A DNA stretch of 64,000 bases from Tropicimonas sp033101155 (GCF_033101155.1 NZ_JAWMPX010000020.1:1-64000); one strand, 5' to 3'; numbered from the stretch's first letter, positions 1 through 8,965 are shown. Notes: a model not told the origin generated them from the sequence alone. A program made the numbers and translations.

Positions 1-94
1 ACTTCATTGGGGGAGGCTCAGTTGCGTCAACTGCGACGGCATCACTCGCAGCTCAGTCCTTGGTCAGGCGGATCGCCTCCAGTCAACCACCGCA

Positions 95-1855
95 CTAACT
101 CGTCGTGACCGAGAAGACAGGCGACCATCTGCCAAAGCCGGCAGCCTCAGTGCTCACCGCGATTTGCATCTGGTATTCGGTACCGTTGCTCAGACCGCTG
201 ATGGTCATGGATTCGCTGGAGAACTCTTTGAGCGACCAGGCCCCGCCGCTGCCTTCCCGATAACGCAGGAGGTAATACTCCGCCCCGGCGACAGCCGTGG
301 CATCAACGGTGATTGAACTGGCCGTTTGGGACGTGCTGTAACCCGGCGCATTCAACCGTTCCTCTAGCATTATCATGTTGCCGTTTGCATCTAGAGCGCC
401 CCGCCTCTCGCTGTCAGTCCCGGTTTTCGGGGCATTGGCAACGAAGAACAGCATCCAGTCGCCGACATCCCAGAGGGTGTCCGGACCGCGATAGTTGGCG
501 TCAAAGGTCGTGTTGATGGTTTTGTCGTTATCGCGCGTCTCGGCGTAAGCCGTCGAATCCGGGTATAGCCCGTGGGCCGAATAGCTTGACCTATCGGCAA
601 GGAAACCGACTGTGTATTTGTAGGAGCTAGAGCCAAACCGGACAGCCCCGCCACCATATTCTGGCCGCTTGAACGTGCTCCGGCGAACAACCATACCTTC
701 CGAGGAATAGGCCGAGTTGATACCCGACTGCAGGCCAGACCAGAAACAGCCATCGAGAATGGTGTCATCCGTGCGGCCCGCACTGACCTGTAAGATCGGT
801 GCATCGCCCACATCGGAATATGCCCGCGTGTTGCCGATGATCTCAACCACATTTCGCAGAACCGGTCCTTTGGCCTGAATGGTTGGAGCCAAGCCGCCCC
901 CGGTGTTGAAGCACTGCGTTGCATCTACGTGGGGGGCGCTCGCACTTTCTTCCTCGTAGACCCCGGTCACGCCAACCAGCGTTACCCGCTCTTCGATAAA
1001 ATCGTGATCCACTGTGTTCCCCGCCATGCTCACGGCGCGGAAACCGTCGAAATAGCAGTATTTCCAGGAAACGTCCGTGATCGTGGTCCACTGGTTCACC
1101 TGGAACCCGCGCATATTGTAGATCATCAAGCCGCGATAAGTGATATTCCCGAGCCGGTCGAGCGACCACCACGGACCATCATTGACCGACGCCATGTCGC
1201 CCGTTTTCGCATCGGCCGCCGAAATGTCCCTGCCCGTGATGCGCAGGCTTTCAAGCACCGATCCGGTATCGGCAAGTGCAGACTCGCTGCCCTCAGTTGC
1301 GCTGCCGCTATGCTCGTGACCCTTCCATGTGACTGACCGCATCCCGGAGAAATCCATTTCGCCAGAGAAGACTGCCGGCGAGAGAGGATCCGACTGGATC
1401 GTAAGCGGGACCGAGGACCGATCCGTGAACACAACCGCCGAGCCATCATAGGTGCCGCCGGCAACCTGAACCACGGAATAGGCATCGTTCTGGATCGCGG
1501 CGTTCAAGTCCGTCACGCTCGAGACCGTGATATCCGGCGACGCGAGCGTCAAGCCAACCGGGCCGAAAGGTTGCGAGTAGACCACGCCTTCCGACCGATC
1601 GCTTTCGTCCAGCCGGACGTAGCAGACCCGAAGGCGACACCCCGCCGCCTGTGGAGGTATCTCGAAACCTCCCATCGGACTGGCCGGCGTCAAGGCGATC
1701 CAATCAGACCGCCCGGCGATTTGCGCTTCCATGAAGTGGGGCAAGCCCTCGAATGGCGTGTAGATCGAGACCGTCTCTCCGACTATCGCGATCCCGTTGA
1801 TCCGGGGTTCCAGGCCGACCCTTGCGGCGAATGTTGCAGTCTTTCCAAATGCCAT
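95..1855 (-). CDS. Phage-like tail/appendage protein with parallel beta-helix and C-terminal fibronectin III domain
   Basis: A 586-residue protein that I read as a virion or tail-appendage component. The middle (about residues 95-470) is rich in short turn-and-strand patterns with polar Asn/Gly/Ser turns, as in right-handed parallel beta-helix (pectate-lyase-like) domains. The last 85 or so residues have the pattern of a fibronectin type III domain, ending in a YQMQIAVS-type strand. I start it at the ATG at 1855 (MAFGKTATF) because a GAGGGTAGG ribosome site precedes it and it lies 10 bases after the stop of the gene upstream; the open frame runs further upstream only through that gene's coding region. 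No catalytic motif is visible. It is the last gene of a three-gene minus-strand cassette. The virion role is inferred from architecture and neighbours, not from a recognised family. Confidence 0.7.
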   Translation of the reverse strand: MAFGKTATFAARVGLEPRINGIAIVGETVSIYTPFEGLPHFMEAQIAGRSDWIALTPASPMGGFEIPPQAAGCRLRVCYVRLDESDRSEGVVYSQPFGPVGLTLASPDITVSSVTDLNAAIQNDAYSVVQVAGGTYDGSAVVFTDRSSVPLTIQSDPLSPAVFSGEMDFSGMRSVTWKGHEHSGSATEGSESALADTGSVLESLRITGRDISAADAKTGDMASVNDGPWWSLDRLGNITYRGLMIYNMRGFQVNQWTTITDVSWKYCYFDGFRAVSMAGNTVDHDFIEERVTLVGVTGVYEEESASAPHVDATQCFNTGGGLAPTIQAKGPVLRNVVEIIGNTRAYSDVGDAPILQVSAGRTDDTILDGCFWSGLQSGINSAYSSEGMVVRRSTFKRPEYGGGAVRFGSSSYKYTVGFLADRSSYSAHGLYPDSTAYAETRDNDKTINTTFDANYRGPDTLWDVGDWMLFFVANAPKTGTDSERRGALDANGNMIMLEERLNAPGYSTSQTASSITVDATAVAGAEYYLLRYREGSGGAWSLKEFSSESMTISGLSNGTEYQMQIAVSTEAAGFGRWSPVFSVTTS

Positions 1856-1865
1856 TGGCCTACCC

Positions 1866-2852
1866 TCAACTATAAACCAAGGCGATTGCTGCGCCTTGCT
1901 TGTACCCCATCGAATACGCGACGGCGAACGTTTCCGGCGTGCCACCAGCGGCGCTGCTCTGCGAGAAGGACCCCATAACCCTAGACGCAATCCCAGACAC
2001 GTCGATTTGCTCAAACCCAGTGGAAGTGCTTATCGTGCCAGATGTATTGTCCACAATCATTGCCCCAATTACGAAATCGCCCGCGCCTGTGAGAACGTCG
2101 AGGTTTGCTGCAGTCGTCCCGCCGCTGATCGTGTTGTCCGACGAACAGGCAGCGTAGGTCTTGCCCGACACGTCGTATAACATCAAGCCGCGCCCGGAAT
2201 AGGCCGCAGGGAAGTTTGCAACCACATCTGCGGAGCCTGTTGATGTTGCGACGAATTCCCACGCCTGAACGGTGCGGCTATTATACGCGACAGTTGTCCC
2301 TCGCTGCGTCGCCGACACCGCCCCAACAGATGCGGCTGACGCGCCGCCAGCAGTGTGTGTCGTGAGCAGGAGATAGCGATTTCCTGTGATCAGATCGGCC
2401 GTGAGCGTGGTGGTCGAGCTTGAATTGGATTCGAAAACCGCGTCCACGAAACTCAAGGTGGCCGCGCTTGCAAACTCGATGTCGGCCCGCGCAACATTTG
2501 AAACAGTGCCGTCAGGTTCGCCCCGGGCCACGACACTAAGTTCGTAGACCCCTGAAAGCCCGTCCGTAAAGGTTACGGTACTGTCGCATTCTCCGGTTTC
2601 AAGATCGATGTGCCCGCAATCGCTCACGCCTGCACCCGAAATGATTGCTTCGGCATCCGGGGCTGCGGATGGCTCGGTGACCACCCAATACAAACGGCTT
2701 GGGGCATCGACAACGACGCTAATTTCCTCACTCTCCTCATCCACCGTGAGCGCACTGATAAACGGTGCAGGCCCAGCCACAGGAACCGCTCTGAACTTGC
2801 GCGTAACGACGCGGGGAAGCGAGAGATCACGCCCGATGAACAGGCTACGCAT
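1866..2852 (-). CDS. Hypothetical phage-like structural protein
   Basis: About 328 residues, unrecognised. The N-terminal third (MRSLFIGRDLSL onward) contains a stretch that looks like an Ig-like or cadherin-like beta-sandwich: YWVVTEPSAAPD, then an acidic Cys-containing strand pair and a YELSVVARGEPDG strand. The C-terminal half (around residues 140-328) resembles a second beta-sandwich, rich in Thr, Ser, Ala and Gly, as often seen in phage decoration or tail-associated proteins. The start may be the GTG at 2861 or the ATG at 2852; both overlap or abut the stop of the upstream gene (2845-2847), which suggests translational coupling. It sits between a 95-residue phage-like protein and the beta-helix protein. 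The virion role is inferred from this context. Confidence 0.6.
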   Translation of the reverse strand: MRSLFIGRDLSLPRVVTRKFRAVPVAGPAPFISALTVDEESEEISVVVDAPSRLYWVVTEPSAAPDAEAIISGAGVSDCGHIDLETGECDSTVTFTDGLSGVYELSVVARGEPDGTVSNVARADIEFASAATLSFVDAVFESNSSSTTTLTADLITGNRYLLLTTHTAGGASAASVGAVSATQRGTTVAYNSRTVQAWEFVATSTGSADVVANFPAAYSGRGLMLYDVSGKTYAACSSDNTISGGTTAANLDVLTGAGDFVIGAMIVDNTSGTISTSTGFEQIDVSGIASRVMGSFSQSSAAGGTPETFAVAYSMGYKQGAAIALVYS

Positions 2853-3132
2853 GTGAAACACTCAACGAGCTGCCGAACTGGCAAAAGGCCCAGACGCGGG
2901 CCGCACCAGAGACACCCGGCCAAAGCTGGTCCAGCGTGATATCGGCAGCCAGGATGGCATTGGGCATAAGCCGCTTGCCGCCACCGTCTGAAGTAGGTTC
3001 GATTTCGTCGGTCGTGGCTTGAAGGGTCACGATGCTACCACTGAGATTCTGGACGCAGATCTCGGTCACGTCTGAGTTCGTGAGTTGCGTCCACTTGCCA
3101 GCGGTCAAGGAAATGTGCTCGTTGCGCGCCAT
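2845..3132 (-). CDS. Small phage-like structural protein
   Basis: A 95-residue protein starting MARNEHISLTAGKW, with a good AGGAG ribosome site 7-11 bases upstream (3139-3143). The sequence alternates short beta strands (VTEICVQNLSG, IVTLQATTDEIEP, ILAADITLDQLWPG) and ends in VSVSHA-like strands. This fits a compact all-beta virion protein found beside tail-fibre genes. It overlaps the start of the next gene downstream. I do not recognise a named family, and the phage assignment rests on its neighbours. Confidence 0.6.
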   Translation of the reverse strand: MARNEHISLTAGKWTQLTNSDVTEICVQNLSGSIVTLQATTDEIEPTSDGGGKRLMPNAILAADITLDQLWPGVSGAARVWAFCQFGSSLSVSHA

Positions 3133-3141
3133 GATGGGCTC

Positions 3142-3300
3142 CTATTGCTCGAATAACTCGGCGACGGCCTCGGTTGGGCCGTTTGCCTCGGTGAATGCTG
3201 GGCCGCGGACGAGGTCGCACACGGTTAGCAGCGTCGTGGTCGTGGGCACGCCCGGAGCCGGATCCGGCTCCGAGCGCCGATCCTCACGGGGGAACCGGAG
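3142..3300 (-). pseudogene. Possible truncated 3' end of a phage-like gene
   Basis: A 52-codon open stretch that begins directly after a stop codon and has no in-frame ATG. It encodes a Pro/Asp linker (SEPDPAPGVPTTTT) and then a compact tail ending ELFEQ. Two in-frame GTG codons exist (residues 18 and 27), neither with a clear ribosome site. It ends 9 bases before the 95-residue gene, whose ribosome site overlaps its stop, as expected for an operon partner. It is either the remnant of a larger gene cut off at about 3300 or a very small phage gene. Confidence 0.3.
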
Positions 3301-3302
3301 TT

Positions 3303-4279
3303 AATTTGTTACGTGATATCTTCTGGTTACGCATGACACAGAAAGGCAACGACGCCGGAATCCAGTGTCTCATTGGGATTGTCCTCGAATTTCAGTTGTT
3401 CAAGAGCGGATCGTGCATCTGCCAGCTTTCGCTGCATCCGCCGGTAGTGTGTTTTGGCCACCTTCCGACAGGCCTCAACGCAGCTTCTCGAGCGCAAGCT
3501 CGGCAACCCTGGTCGCGCTTGGCCAACCAGGAATAGTTCGTAGCGGGGGTGGCCAGGAGCGGCTGGCAGAGCACATGGAGCGGCCCCGCCTGAACTTCGC
3601 CACTCCCCTGGTTCGACCAACCCGGTCGCCCCGCCGAGCGCTGTCAGCGGTAGGGTGCAGTCAGCATCTTCGTTTCCGGTACGACCGACTGCTTTGATGG
3701 CGAGTGTAACACCTGTTCCCCTCCTGTTGCGCGAACGCAGAACCGTCGAACGCTGCGACGCCCTCTAGCGAAAGCTGGGGACAGACATCGGGACTGCGAA
3801 CGGCAACAGGTGAAGCGAAAACCTCTCGGAGCGCCACAAGATTGGAACACGACCGCTCCGCTCATTTCGCGGTTTGTCCTGTAGGTGGTTTCGTTGGAGG
3901 GATTCTCCAAGCCTTCGCGAACTGGAAATCCCTGGATCGGCAGACCCTGGCAGCACGAGCGCGCATCTTCTCACGTGCCGCCGGGAGGCGTCGGCACCCC
4001 ATGCATTGGTTTCGGATGTTCGCGGCGTCGGTGGCATCATTGGAATTGGCAGGCCCGATAGCGAAACGGGCCGCTCTGATCCGGCCTCAACCCAAACGGT
4101 GCTCGACGCCATGCAGGTTTACAACGAGTTGTTCGGGAGGCTGCGGCGCAACGGCCAAGGTGTGGCCGCCCCTCTGCCTGACCACCGAAGAGGCGACCCG
4201 CCGGATCCCGAGGAGGCATGCCGACAAACACGCCATCTCCATAAGGCCAGAGCCGGGAAACAAGGAACCAGCGCCCCGA
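3303..4279. other. About 980 bases with no supported gene
   Basis: Open frames exist on both strands but none has a convincing start, composition or recognisable domain. The best is a minus-strand stretch at 3327-3620. Its last 50 codons have a basic, helical, protein-like composition (KVAKTHYRRMQRKLADARSALEQ broken here for length: KVAKTHYRRMQ then RKLADARSALEQ). It may be a decayed phage or recombination gene. I see no tRNA, direct-repeat attachment site or transposase motif. The stretch separates the phage-like cassette from the conserved chromosomal genes that begin with htpX, so it may be the decayed border of a prophage. Confidence 0.4.
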
Positions 4280-5185
4280 TCAGCCCCAAGGTCCGGATTT
4301 CGGCGCGCGGGCCGCCTCTTTCCGAACGCGCGGCACTCCCGACGAGCTTGCCCCGCCGGCCATCTTGCGCAGTTCTGCCACACGATTTGCCGTCGACGGA
4401 TGGGTTGCGAAGAGCGCGTCCCGGGTATGGGCATGAAGCGGATTGACGATGAACATATGCGCCGTTGCCGGATTCCTCTCTGCCGCATCGTAGTCGATCC
4501 GCGCTGCACCGGCCTGAAGGCGCTCCAGCGCATCGGCGAGCCAGAGCGGATGCCCGCAGATCTCCGCCCCGGCGCGATCGGCCGCATATTCCCGCGTCCG
4601 GCTGATCGCCATCTGCACAAGACCCGCCGCAAGCGGCGCCAGGAACATCAGCGCCAAAGAGCCGAGTAACCCCGGCCCTCCGTCCCGGCGTCCGCCGAAG
4701 AACAGGGCGAAATTGGCCAGCATCGTGATCGCGCCAGCGAAGGTTGCGGTCACAGTCATGATGGCGGTGTCGCGGTTGCGGATATGCGCCAGTTCATGGG
4801 CCACGACCCCCGCCACTTCCTCGCGGGAGAGTTGCTGCAACAGCCCGGTCGTTACCGCCACAGCGGCGTTGTCCGGGTTTCGGCCAGTGGCGAAGGCGTT
4901 GGGCTGGGGCGTGTCGATCACATAGACCGCCGGCATCGGCAACCCGGCCGCGTCGGCAAGATCCGCCACCATGCGCACCAACCCATGCGTGTCAGTGCCA
5001 CCAACCGGACGGGCATTGTGCATCCGGAGAACCATCTTGTCGGAATTCCACCAGGAAAAGGCGTTCATGCCGGCAGCGGCGACAAGGGCGAAGACCATCC
5101 CGCCAGATCCTGCGAGCACATAGCCGATCCCCATGAAGAGGGCCGTCATCGCCGCCATCAACATGGCAGTTCGCGCATATCCCAT
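4280..5185 (-). CDS. htpX: HtpX-like membrane zinc metalloprotease
   Basis: A 301-residue M48-family protease of the inner membrane, which degrades damaged membrane proteins. The zinc-binding motif HELAH is at about residues 130-134. The third ligand lies in the downstream EYAADRAG segment. Two hydrophobic segments at the N-terminus (about 5-25 and 28-45) and two after the HEXXH motif match the HtpX four-helix topology. I choose the start MGYARTAM at 5185, because the open frame upstream of it has no conserved sequence and HtpX proteins begin with a short tail before the first membrane helix. The C-terminus ends in a short basic tail (RVRKEAARAP). It lies alone, 126 bases beyond feoC on the same strand. 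Confidence 0.93.
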   Translation of the reverse strand: MGYARTAMLMAAMTALFMGIGYVLAGSGGMVFALVAAAGMNAFSWWNSDKMVLRMHNARPVGGTDTHGLVRMVADLADAAGLPMPAVYVIDTPQPNAFATGRNPDNAAVAVTTGLLQQLSREEVAGVVAHELAHIRNRDTAIMTVTATFAGAITMLANFALFFGGRRDGGPGLLGSLALMFLAPLAAGLVQMAISRTREYAADRAGAEICGHPLWLADALERLQAGAARIDYDAAERNPATAHMFIVNPLHAHTRDALFATHPSTANRVAELRKMAGGASSSGVPRVRKEAARAPKSGPWG

Positions 5186-5311
5186 GGATCTCGTCTCCCG
5201 AAATCTCTCGAACCAGTGCGCTCGATATAGACCCGAATCCGGCCGGTACAATCCTTGGGACAGGTTCGGGCGCTGGATGCTGAGCCCTCGCCGGTCGACC
5301 ATCCCTCTGTT

Positions 5312-5557
5312 TCAGCAGGTCTCGCTGCCGCTGCACTCGTAGATTTCGAAACTGGCCGCGACCCCGCATCCGCCGCAATGCCCCGCGCCGCAGTCGGTAC
5401 AGCTCGGCGCGAAATCCCGCCGGATAATCACGCCCTTGCGTATCCAGTGGTCCAGCATTCCACGCAGCGCGTCAGGGGCGATGCGGAAATGGTTGGACAG
5501 GTCGAGGATCGTCGCCGTTCCGTTGCGCTCCAGATAAGCCCTGATTTCCATCAGCAT
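5312..5557 (-). CDS. feoC: FeoC-like winged-helix protein of the ferrous iron transporter
   Basis: An 81-residue protein. The N-terminal half is a small winged helix (MEIRAYLERNGTATILDLSN... with recognition region DALRGMLDHW). The second half holds a cysteine cluster of the form C-x2-C-x4-C-x2-C (CTDCGAGHCGGC, about residues 53-64), as in FeoC proteins that can bind an Fe-S cluster. FeoC is thought to regulate or stabilise FeoB. It is the last gene of the feo operon, 10 bases after the feoB stop. Its start is supported by a GTAGGAGC ribosome site 8 bases upstream. Confidence 0.85.
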   Translation of the reverse strand: MLMEIRAYLERNGTATILDLSNHFRIAPDALRGMLDHWIRKGVIIRRDFAPSCTDCGAGHCGGCGVAASFEIYECSGSETC

Positions 5558-5567
5558 CGGTACGCTC

Positions 5568-7886
5568 CTACTCGGCTGAAAACGCCGGAGCGGACGCTGC
5601 GGCGGAGCGGGTCCCGATCTGGCGCAACACGATCACGAACAACGCCAGGAAAAGCAGCACACCACCAATCCAAAGCGCGGAGGACGTGGGATGGGCGGCA
5701 AAGGTCGCAGCCTGATAGAACAGCACCGCCGAGCCATAGCCGAGACCCACCGTCCAGGCGGCAGCGAAGATCGTCCAACTGGTATTGGTCTCCCGCCAGA
5801 CCGCGCCCATGGCCGCCGCGCAAGGCATATAGAGCAGCACCATCAGCAAGTAGGCGAAAGCGCCCGCCTGACCGTCGAAGAGCCGCGCCATCGTGCCAAA
5901 CGTGCCGACGGCAACCTCCTGCTCCGCCGCGGCAAGCCCGGGGTCATCCACCGTTCCGACATCGAGCCCAAGCGGATCGGTCGCGAGGCCGAACGCGTCC
6001 CTCAGGTTCGGGCCGATGCTCGCAAAGGCGTCTGAGACCCCCCCCGTGAAGGAAAACTCTTCGTCGTCGCCAACGCCGTCTTCAGAGAGCCCCTCGTAGA
6101 GCGTGTTCAGCGTGCCGACCACGGCTTCCTTGGCGAGAATGCCGGTGAAGACGCCGACTGTGGCCGGCCAGTTATCCTCCGTGATGCCCATTGGCCCGAA
6201 GGCTGGCGTCAGGGTGCGGCCGATCTCGGAGAGCACGGAGCTGTCCGTATCCTCGTTGCCGAAGCTGCCATCCGTACCCCAGGAATTGAGAAAGGCCAGC
6301 ACCAGCACCATCGCAACAATCACACGGCCGGCATCAACGATGAATGTCTTGAGCCGATCCCAGCTGCGCAGGCCGAGCCCGCGCAGGGTCGGCAGGTGAT
6401 AGGGCGGCAGCTCCATCACGAAGGGCGCGGCCTCGCCTTTCAGCAACGTTGTCTTGAGCAGCAACCCGGTGGCCACGGCGGCCGCGAGTCCGATCAGGTA
6501 GAGCGCAAAAACGAGGTTCTGCCCGCCGCTGGGGAAAAAAGCCGCCGCAAAGAGGGCATAGACGGGCAGCCGCGCGCCGCAGGACATGAAGGGCGCCATC
6601 ATGATCGTCATGGTCCGGTCGCGCTGATTTTCCAGCGTCCGCGTCGCCATGATCGCCGGGACATTGCAGCCGAAGCCGACGATCAGCGGCACGAAACTCT
6701 TGCCCGGCAATCCGAGAAACCGCATGAAACGGTCCATCACGAAGGCCGCCCGCGCCATGTAGCCCGAATCTTCCAGCGCCGAGAGGAAGAGGAAGAGGAC
6801 CGCGACAATCGGGATGAAGGTCGCCACGGTCTGGATGCCGCCGCCAATGCCGGTGGAGAGCAGCGTGTTCAGCCACTCCGGCATCCCGATGGCAGAGAAC
6901 AGCGCCGCCGGAGCATCGACGAAGAGCGTGCCGGCGAGGATGTCAAAAAAATCTATGAAGGCACCGCCGATGTTAATGGTGACCATGAACATCAGGTACA
7001 TGACGAAGAGAAAGAGCGGGATGCCAAGCGGACGGTAGAGCACGATGCGGTCGAGCCGGTCGGACATGGTCCGGTTGAGCTCGGTGGTCCGGCACATGCT
7101 GTCCCGCGCGACGCGGGTGACGAAATCGTAGCGTCCGCAGGCAATCGCGGTGTCGGCATCCATGCCAAGCTCGGCCTGCAGCGCGTCACGCTCTGTCCGA
7201 ACCGCGCTCATCAGCGTCAGGTCGGTCATGCCGGGACAGAGTTCGTCGCCTTCAAGGTGCTTGATGGCCAGCCAGCGCGGATCCGCATTCTCGATGGAGT
7301 CCTGCGTCGCCGTCATTAGCCGAGTGATGCTCGCCTCAAGTGTCTCGTCAAACTCGACATCGCCCCGCGGCGGCCTCCCCGCCCGCGCGGCGGCCAACGC
7401 GCCATCCAGCAGCGCCGCAATACCCTGCTGCGACGAGGCAACCAGCGGAATTACCGGACAACCGAGATGGCGCGAGAGCCGTTCGGCATCGACCTCGATA
7501 CAGCGCCCGCGCGCCACATCCATCATGTTGAGCGCGACGATCATCGGGACGCCCATTTCCAGGAGCTGCACCGTCAGGTAGAGATTGCGCTCCAGGTTGG
7601 AGGCGTCCAGCACGTTGATGACGAGATCGGGCTTTTCTGAAACGAGGTAGTCGCGTGCCAGCCGCTCATCAAGCGAGGTGCTGCCGCCAGCGACCGAGAG
7701 CGAGTAGACCCCGGGCAGGTCCACGAGATCCACCGAGGTACCGGCATGGACGAAGCGCCCAACCTTCTTTTCGACGGTCACGCCCGGCCAGTTTCCGACA
7801 TACTGGTTCGCACCGGTCAGCGCGTTGAAAAGCGTGGTTTTGCCGCAATTTGGATTGCCGGCAATCGCCATGGTCAGATCGGCCAT
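5568..7886 (-). CDS. feoB: Ferrous iron transporter FeoB
   Basis: A 772-residue inner-membrane Fe(II) transporter with an N-terminal G-protein domain. The G1 loop GNPNCGKT is at residues 10-17, the G3 DLPG at about 56-59 and the G4 NMMD at about 120-123. The C-terminal part (from about residue 280) carries the multi-helix Nucleoside-recognition/Gate domains, with the FeoB hallmark GFGCNVPAIMATRTLEN and a later FTGILAKEAVVGTL segment. The length matches the family. Its ATG overlaps the feoA stop (TGATG at 7884-7888), so translation is coupled. The product works with FeoA and FeoC in low-oxygen ferrous iron uptake. Confidence 0.97.
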   Translation of the reverse strand: MADLTMAIAGNPNCGKTTLFNALTGANQYVGNWPGVTVEKKVGRFVHAGTSVDLVDLPGVYSLSVAGGSTSLDERLARDYLVSEKPDLVINVLDASNLERNLYLTVQLLEMGVPMIVALNMMDVARGRCIEVDAERLSRHLGCPVIPLVASSQQGIAALLDGALAAARAGRPPRGDVEFDETLEASITRLMTATQDSIENADPRWLAIKHLEGDELCPGMTDLTLMSAVRTERDALQAELGMDADTAIACGRYDFVTRVARDSMCRTTELNRTMSDRLDRIVLYRPLGIPLFLFVMYLMFMVTINIGGAFIDFFDILAGTLFVDAPAALFSAIGMPEWLNTLLSTGIGGGIQTVATFIPIVAVLFLFLSALEDSGYMARAAFVMDRFMRFLGLPGKSFVPLIVGFGCNVPAIMATRTLENQRDRTMTIMMAPFMSCGARLPVYALFAAAFFPSGGQNLVFALYLIGLAAAVATGLLLKTTLLKGEAAPFVMELPPYHLPTLRGLGLRSWDRLKTFIVDAGRVIVAMVLVLAFLNSWGTDGSFGNEDTDSSVLSEIGRTLTPAFGPMGITEDNWPATVGVFTGILAKEAVVGTLNTLYEGLSEDGVGDDEEFSFTGGVSDAFASIGPNLRDAFGLATDPLGLDVGTVDDPGLAAAEQEVAVGTFGTMARLFDGQAGAFAYLLMVLLYMPCAAAMGAVWRETNTSWTIFAAAWTVGLGYGSAVLFYQAATFAAHPTSSALWIGGVLLFLALFVIVLRQIGTRSAAASAPAFSAE

Positions 7887-8122
7887 CAGGAGAGTTTCCG
7901 CACGTTGAACGCATCCGCCTCGCCCTTGCGCAAACTCAGCGCAAAGCCCTTCAACTCGATCTCCACCGGATCGCCCAGCGGCGCCACACGCAGCACGTGG
8001 AATTCCGCGCCGGGGATCACCCCCATCGACTGGAGTTTCTGCCGGTAGCCCTTGTCTCCGCTATCGAAACCAACCACGACGGCACGGTCTCCGACGGCAA
8101 GGTCCTTGAGCTTTACAGTCAT
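7886..8122 (-). CDS. feoA: FeoA SH3-like protein (second copy in operon)
   Basis: A 78-residue cytoplasmic FeoA, an SH3-fold partner needed for FeoB activity. The family pattern is clear: start LKDLAVGDRAVVVGF, then KLQSMGVIPGAEFHVLRVAPLGDPVEIELKG broken by function as the RL-x-x-MG-V-x-PG strand and the GDP(V/I)E loop. It is coupled to feoB by a one-base TGATG overlap. Its start lies inside the 3' end of another feoA-like gene, which reads a different frame over 8061-8122. Confidence 0.93.
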   Translation of the reverse strand: MTVKLKDLAVGDRAVVVGFDSGDKGYRQKLQSMGVIPGAEFHVLRVAPLGDPVEIELKGFALSLRKGEADAFNVRKLS

Positions 8123-8378
8123 TTCGCGCGTCTCCTTGTTCCCTCGACGGCGTCACCAGGATTTTCTGGGCCACGCCCTCGCCAAGGGCAAATCGGGCCC
8201 CGTCCACTGCGACCACCATCCGGCCGCAACCCGCTTTCTGGACAACCCGGAGTGTCTTGCCCGCCATCACGCCGAGATCGCCAAGGCGCTTCTGCACGGC
8301 CCGTCCACCGGCAATTGCCGTCACCTCGACCTGTTCGCCGATCGAGGTCAGTGCCAGAGGCAGGCCTTCAAGACTCAT
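8061..8378 (-). CDS. feoA: FeoA-like protein (first copy in operon)
   Basis: A 105-residue FeoA-domain protein. The core RLGDLGVMAGKTLRVVQKAG and the VDGARFALGEGVAQKILV strand match FeoA, where the usual GDP loop reads CGRMVVAV. I start it at MSLEGLPLALTSIG (8378), because upstream codons are basic and unconserved. Its last 20 or so residues (ending CRRRPCRRGWFR) are read through the start of the second feoA in another frame. FeoA proteins are usually 75-90 residues, so this tail is extra. Tandem feoA genes ahead of feoB are known in several bacteria. The operon's promoter should lie in the 174 bases upstream. Confidence 0.85.
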   Translation of the reverse strand: MSLEGLPLALTSIGEQVEVTAIAGGRAVQKRLGDLGVMAGKTLRVVQKAGCGRMVVAVDGARFALGEGVAQKILVTPSREQGDARNDCKAQGPCRRRPCRRGWFR

Positions 8379-8482
8379 TCGGGGCTCCGAAAGCTGTGAT
8401 TTCCTGTGCTCCTCGCCGCTCCCCTTTCGGGATTTCCGACTAAAACACTTCACTTTCGTTATCTATCCGACAGAAACACTTC

Positions 8483-8498
8483 TTTGACCTCTGTCAAA
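8483..8498 (-). promoter_or_regulatory. FNR/CRP-family-like operator upstream of feo
   Basis: The minus strand reads TTTGAC-AGAG-GTCAAA, a perfect 6-base inverted repeat with a 4-base spacer. It fits the TTGA(T/C)-N4-(A/G)TCAA form bound by FNR/FixK-type regulators (FnrL in Rhodobacter). It lies about 105 bases upstream of the first feoA. A TAGATA-like -10 (8460-8465) follows about 25 bases from the dyad centre, roughly as in class II activation. Anaerobic FNR control of Fe(II) uptake makes biological sense; the site's identity is inferred. Confidence 0.55.
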
Positions 8499-8552
8499 TT
8501 CACAACTCGCCTATGCAGATTGCGGCAATTCGTTGATCTGAAGTGGCGCAGG

Positions 8553-8965
8553 CTATTGGCGGTCGTCGTCAGATCCAGCGGCGCCCACTCCTGCGAGGTC
8601 GTCGAGGATGGGACAATCTGGGCGACTGTCCCCTGCGCAACAACTGACCAAATGGGCAAGGGCCTGCCGCATGGCTGTCAACTCCGCGAGCTTCTCGTCG
8701 ATCCGGGCAAGATGCCCCCGCGCGATTCGCTTTACATCCGCGCTGGCCCGCTGCCGGTCGCCATAGAGCTCCAGCAATCCCCGACAGTCCTCGATCGAGA
8801 ACCCGAGCGAGCGCGCGCGCCCGAGAAACGCGAGCCGGTGCATATCGCTCTCCCGAAACCGTCGATATCCGTTTTCGTCCCGTAGCGGCGAGATCAGGCC
8901 GATCTCCTCGTAGTACCGGATCGTCTTGGCCGGCAAACCGGTGCGCCGCGCAACATCCCCGATAT

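Noticed and set aside
3600..3640. GGTTCGA sequence resembling a tRNA T-loop
   Set aside because: The flanking arms do not pair and no anticodon or acceptor stem can be built, so there is no tRNA or attachment site here.
3842..4669. Open frames on both strands between the phage-like cassette and htpX
   Set aside because: No ribosome sites, domains or consistent composition, and part overlaps the htpX 3' end.
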